Source of the DNA: an uncultured Lachnospiraceae bacterium
GTDB lineage: Bacteria; Bacillota; Clostridia; Lachnospirales; Lachnospiraceae
Length of the DNA: 64,000 nucleotides
Reading direction: 5' to 3'
Assembly (NCBI GenBank): GCA_902780405.1
Contig: CACZFI010000006.1
Location: 1 to 64,000, forward strand
Every line of letters starts with the position of its first letter. The stretch's first letter is position 1. Positions 63,518 through 64,000 of this stretch are shown in pieces. The position numbers and the translations under genes were made by a program. The notes below the pieces were generated by a model. It saw only the letters and a list, made by a program, of their open reading frames with translations. It did not search any database and was not told where the DNA came from.

Positions 63518-64000
63518 TCAATCAATTGCAATCATATCTTTGATCGCATCATAGGTTCCCTGCTTGATGCCGTCAACTTCCATGATCTGTTCTGTACTTT
63601 GATATCCGCCGATGCTCTCCCTGTAGGAGATGATCGCCGACGCTTTTCTGTCACCGATGCCGGGCAATGTCATCAATTCTTCCTTCGTGGCACGATTGAT
63701 ATGTACCAGTCCGTCCGAAACCGTATCCTGTCCCTGCGCTCCGGCGCCCGTCATCCCGACCGAGAGTTCATCCTCCGTCGGTACATAAATCTTCTCCGAA
63801 GCCGCAACCGGTTCGGCCAGATTTAAGTAGGACTCTGCGGCATCCCCGGCAAATCCTCCGGCAAGTGCGATCGCATCCTGCTTGATCGCGCCCTCCGATA
63901 CATAATATACACCGGGATGTAAAACAGCGCCGCATACATAGCAGGCCAAAAGCTGCTCCTCCGTCGCCGGATGCTCCGTTTCATGCGAAACTTCGGTATC
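63518..64000 (-). CDS. comEA: ComEA-like competence protein (N-terminus beyond window)
   Basis: Double-stranded DNA receptor for transformation. At least 160 residues are open to the window edge; an apparent start at 63949 is an internal TTG. An SLBB-like segment (YVCGAVLHPGVYYVSEGA, then KIYVPTEDE) precedes a linker and a pair of helix-hairpin-helix motifs (LVHINRATKEELMTLPGIG, then QIMEVDGIKQGTYDAIKD). This matches ComEA. The N-terminal membrane anchor must lie off the right edge. Confidence 0.92.
   Translation of the reverse strand, partial: DTEVSHETEHPATEEQLLACYVCGAVLHPGVYYVSEGAIKQDAIALAGGFAGDAAESYLNLAEPVAASEKIYVPTEDELSVGMTGAGAQGQDTVSDGLVHINRATKEELMTLPGIGDRKASAIISYRESIGGYQSTEQIMEVDGIKQGTYDAIKDMIAID

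Overview
The window is a dense, mostly minus-strand chromosomal segment of a low- to mid-GC anaerobic Firmicute, most likely a Lachnospiraceae-type Clostridium. Pointers to this are a T-box-controlled trp operon, a CdaA/CdaR c-di-AMP pair, a type III glutamine synthetase beside an Amt-PII fusion, clostridial-type MutY, MnmA and adenosine deaminase, and strong AGGAGG ribosome sites. I see no rRNA, tRNA, CRISPR, prophage or complete transposon. Taxonomy is inference from gene content.

Layout. 1-5.8 kb: a membrane-anchored solute-binding protein (cut by the window start) overlapping a dCache-type diguanylate cyclase, a charged coiled-coil protein, and an operon of a UBA/DUF4342-like protein with an OmpR-type two-component pair. 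Its promoter region carries three TTAATC boxes in 11-bp register. 5.8-10.5 kb: Sir2 deacylase, CdaR, CdaA and two unknown membrane proteins. 10.5-16.6 kb: a PlsC-like acyltransferase (plus strand), then a MoxR/DUF58/VWA/VWA/TPR cluster. 16.6-17.0 kb: a structured non-coding element with 26-bp perfect inverted termini and 21-bp tandem repeats. 17-23.8 kb: complete trpEGDCFBA with a Trp T-box. 23.8-28 kb: LRR protein, UvrD-like helicase, Pr6Pr membrane protein, pyridoxine kinase. 28.2-29.3 kb: mnmA (plus). 29.3-35.5 kb: a likely pheA-fur-xth-fruK-acyl-CoA ligase-NAPRT operon. 35.6-41 kb: Nudix, exonuclease, pepD, larC, larB and a membrane protein. 41.1-44 kb: azlC, azlD and a 597-aa HTH regulator (plus). 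43.9-53.6 kb: mutY-pyrC, purF, amt-PII, glnN, a TrpR-like protein and a cytoplasmic alpha-amylase. 53.6-64 kb: holA, a GGDEF-EAL protein, comEC, a GerMN lipoprotein, a histidine kinase, adenosine deaminase (plus), a palindromic repeat block, an OmpR-type regulator and partial comEA.

Themes. Second-messenger signalling is rich: two cyclic-di-GMP proteins and one c-di-AMP synthase with its regulator. Amino-acid and nitrogen metabolism is prominent (trp, pheA, glnN, amt-PII, azlCD, pepD). In the last region the histidine kinase and the response regulator that probably belongs with it are separated by a plus-strand ada gene and a 560-bp repeat block. This looks like an insertion: the ada stop codon lies inside a repeat copy and the kinase seems to be expressed as a leaderless mRNA.

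The most interesting leads are the 11-bp-phased operator before the UBA/DUF4342 two-component operon, the two unknown membrane proteins of the c-di-AMP operon, the Fur-family protein whose metal ligands are replaced by a Cys cluster, the paired hairpin leaders of glnN and amt, and the two repeat elements at 16.7 and 62.3 kb.
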